Source: a virus. From it: 64,000 nucleotides of DNA. The notes beneath the pieces were generated by a model. It saw only the letters and a program-made list of their open reading frames with translations, had not been told where the DNA came from and made no database searches. The position numbers and the translations under genes are program-made. The stretch is from positions 78,882 through 142,881 of the IMG/VR virus record IMGVR_UViG_3300022752_000024; one strand, given 5' to 3'. Of the stretch, positions 62,505 to 64,000 are shown piece by piece; positions within the stretch are counted from its first letter, which is position 1, and the number at the start of each line of letters is the position of its first letter.

Positions 62505-63255
62505 TTTTCAAATCTCTCGCTAAAGGTAAATATTGATTTTTATAGGTATTATTCATTTCTTCCTCGCCCATCAAATGACCGGTTCCCAATCCTTTCATCT
62601 TATCACTTTCGGGCATTCTATTTTTGATTTGCATTTTTCTTTTCTTTAGTTGTTCATTATAAGGAGACCATCCATACCAAAGAATTACTAATTCTTCCGT
62701 AGTATAGTTAAAATGCCTTCCCATAGGATAAGTTATTTCATTTCTGTTATGAAGTAGTCTACCTCTACGAATAGGAAATGAACCTTCTTTATAATGAATA
62801 CCATACGACTTTTGTTTTACTAGAGGTAGGTCATAGGTTGGATCTGTATATGGTTCATTATCCACCATAGTCATTACAGGTATACCAAAACCAAAAGTCA
62901 CTGGTTCGCTAGGTCCAATACCGAGATTCACAAATGAAGTTTTTTGTTCATCGTATGCTGCTGTAACAGATAAATCACCCAACAAGAATTCTGTTGTGTT
63001 TAGACAAATTCTCCAACCATCAATTTCTTTATCTATATCTTCAACTTCTGCATCAATTTCTCTTGCTCCGAAGAATTGATTTCTAGATTGACGAATTTCC
63101 CAATGTGGACAGATTTCTTTAATAATATCTACAGAATTATCCGTTGAAGAATAATCAATCATTATGCCATGGTCAAACATATCTTTATGATGCTCTAACC
63201 ACCAAGGCATCAAATATTCTTCATTATAAAAATGAGAAACTAAGGTCGGTTTCAT
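62473..63255 (-). CDS. Glycosyltransferase-like protein
   Basis: The 260-residue protein starts MKPTLVSHFYNEEYLMPWWL, then EHHKDMFDHGIMIDYSSTDN SVDII: the FYNEEYLLPWWLxHH pattern of GT92-type phage glycosyltransferases. A later DGWRICLNTTEFL region corresponds to the DxD area. It overlaps both neighbours (32 bases and 4 bases). Confidence 0.75.
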   Translation of the reverse strand: MKPTLVSHFYNEEYLMPWWLEHHKDMFDHGIMIDYSSTDNSVDIIKEICPHWEIRQSRNQFFGAREIDAEVEDIDKEIDGWRICLNTTEFLLGDLSVTAAYDEQKTSFVNLGIGPSEPVTFGFGIPVMTMVDNEPYTDPTYDLPLVKQKSYGIHYKEGSFPIRRGRLLHNRNEITYPMGRHFNYTTEELVILWYGWSPYNEQLKKRKMQIKNRMPESDKMKGLGTGHLMGEEEMNNTYKNQYLPLARDLKNEIFNMYSNV

Positions 63256-64000
63256 ACAATTTCTACCTGCGGAAAATATTTCAGAAAAACAACATTATCA
63301 CTTTTTCTCGATAATACTTTTTGTTTAATCTCGTCAAAGAAGTTCCATGCAAGAGGAACAATGCAAATCTTATCAGTTTCTTCCAGTAGTTTATCTGGAG
63401 AGCAAATTGGAATCTTTGAACCAGGACTATACAATCCTTGCTTTAAAGGATTATCATCTACAATATAATCAAGTTTAAACATCGAGAAATTTAAAAATGT
63501 ATTTCCTTTAGCGGCAGCACCATAACCAATAACTTTATAACCATTATCATATAATTTATTGATTTTGTGTAAAGTCTCTTTCGCAATACGTATACAATTT
63601 TCAGAATAGGTCAACATTACTTTTTCGTTGAGTTCATCTTCTTTTTCAAAGAACTCCAAAGAACGATCTTCTTTGCTTTTAGATAAAACAAATACAAAAC
63701 TTGTTCCATGCACTGGTGTTCGCACAACATCAATTACTGATAATCCAGCTCTTTTTGCTAGTGTGCAGAACGACTTAACGCTAAAAAATGAAATGTGTTC
63801 ATGGTAAATGGTATCAAATTGGTTGTTCTTTACCATATCTGCTTGAGATGTTTGTATAAAAATACAACCATCGTCACTTAGTGTTGATTTGCACTTTTCT
63901 AAAAAGTCTTTAGGATATGTATTATGTGCAAAAACATTTTGTGCAATGATTACATCAAATTTCGTGTTGAGTTTGTTTATACTGTCGCTAGTAAGATAAT
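63252..64000 (-). CDS. SAM-dependent C-methyltransferase-like protein, N-terminus cut by window edge
   Basis: The frame is open to base 64000, giving at least 248 residues and no start in the window. The visible part contains KFDVIIAQNVFAHNTYPKDF (late part of a class I methyltransferase fold) and TIYHEHISFFSVKSF, the mark of sugar C-methyltransferases (Methyltransf_14-like), then the C-terminal domain with VIGYGAAAKGNTFLN. It probably modifies a nucleotide sugar used by the neighbouring glycosyltransferases. An internal ATG at 63836 should not be taken as the start. Confidence 0.78.
   Translation of the reverse strand, partial: YLTSDSINKLNTKFDVIIAQNVFAHNTYPKDFLEKCKSTLSDDGCIFIQTSQADMVKNNQFDTIYHEHISFFSVKSFCTLAKRAGLSVIDVVRTPVHGTSFVFVLSKSKEDRSLEFFEKEDELNEKVMLTYSENCIRIAKETLHKINKLYDNGYKVIGYGAAAKGNTFLNFSMFKLDYIVDDNPLKQGLYSPGSKIPICSPDKLLEETDKICIVPLAWNFFDEIKQKVLSRKSDNVVFLKYFPQVEIV

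Overview
The window is part of the genome of a lytic, T4-like tailed phage (a myovirus) with AT-rich DNA. The evidence is a T4-type baseplate set (gp5, gp6, gp25, gp27, gp48, gp53, gp26-like), head completion protein gp4, the replication and late-transcription block gp32-gp59-gp33, primase gp61, T4-type RNase H, class Ia ribonucleotide reductase, ThyX and PhoH. No integrase, CRISPR array, insertion sequence or ordinary tRNA was seen. Nearly all genes lie on the minus strand; only 7454-13339 runs on the plus strand.

Layout. 1-7410 (minus): baseplate wedge, hub and spike genes. 7454-13339 (plus): gp4, a tail-tube-like protein, a gp26-like protein with a probable -1 frameshift extension, and two related long tail proteins, one with a lysozyme-like region. 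13384-15897: gp32, gp59, gp33 and a SleB-type wall hydrolase. 16077-16679: a 24-residue PqqA peptide gene and a circularly permuted two-piece tmRNA with its own sigma70-type promoter. 16683-25802: nuclease, tail proteins, PhoH, two metallophosphoesterases, a PurD-like ATP-grasp enzyme and many small genes. 25981-37252: early region of tiny genes served by near-identical strong sigma70-type promoters. 37283-49760: a zincin-VWA protein, methyltransferase, RNase H, nucleotide metabolism and primase. 49807-52516: lysis genes (GH19 endolysin, spanin-like pair, holin candidate). 52517-61737: Lys/Glu/His-rich proteins, several with N-termini like T4 capsid-targeting sequences. 61791-64000: glycosyltransferases and a methyltransferase running off the right edge.

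How the parts fit. Early genes can be read at once by host sigma70 RNA polymerase: I find fifteen exact TTGACA -35 boxes, each 17 bp from a -10 box. Late genes carry T4-type late boxes (TATAAATA or close variants), and the phage encodes the late coactivator gp33. NrdA, NrdB and ThyX supply deoxynucleotides; gp32, gp59, gp61 and RNase H work at the fork. The lysozyme-like tail protein, SleB enzyme and GH19 endolysin cover wall breakage at entry and exit.

Host. PqqA is the precursor of pyrroloquinoline quinone, the cofactor of methanol and other alcohol dehydrogenases. Permuted tmRNA is known from alphaproteobacteria, cyanobacteria and some betaproteobacteria. Together they suggest a small aquatic methylotroph, for example of the Methylophilaceae (OM43-like), or a SAR11-like alphaproteobacterium. 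This is inference. From memory and unchecked, a two-piece tmRNA has been reported in a myophage of marine OM43 bacteria.
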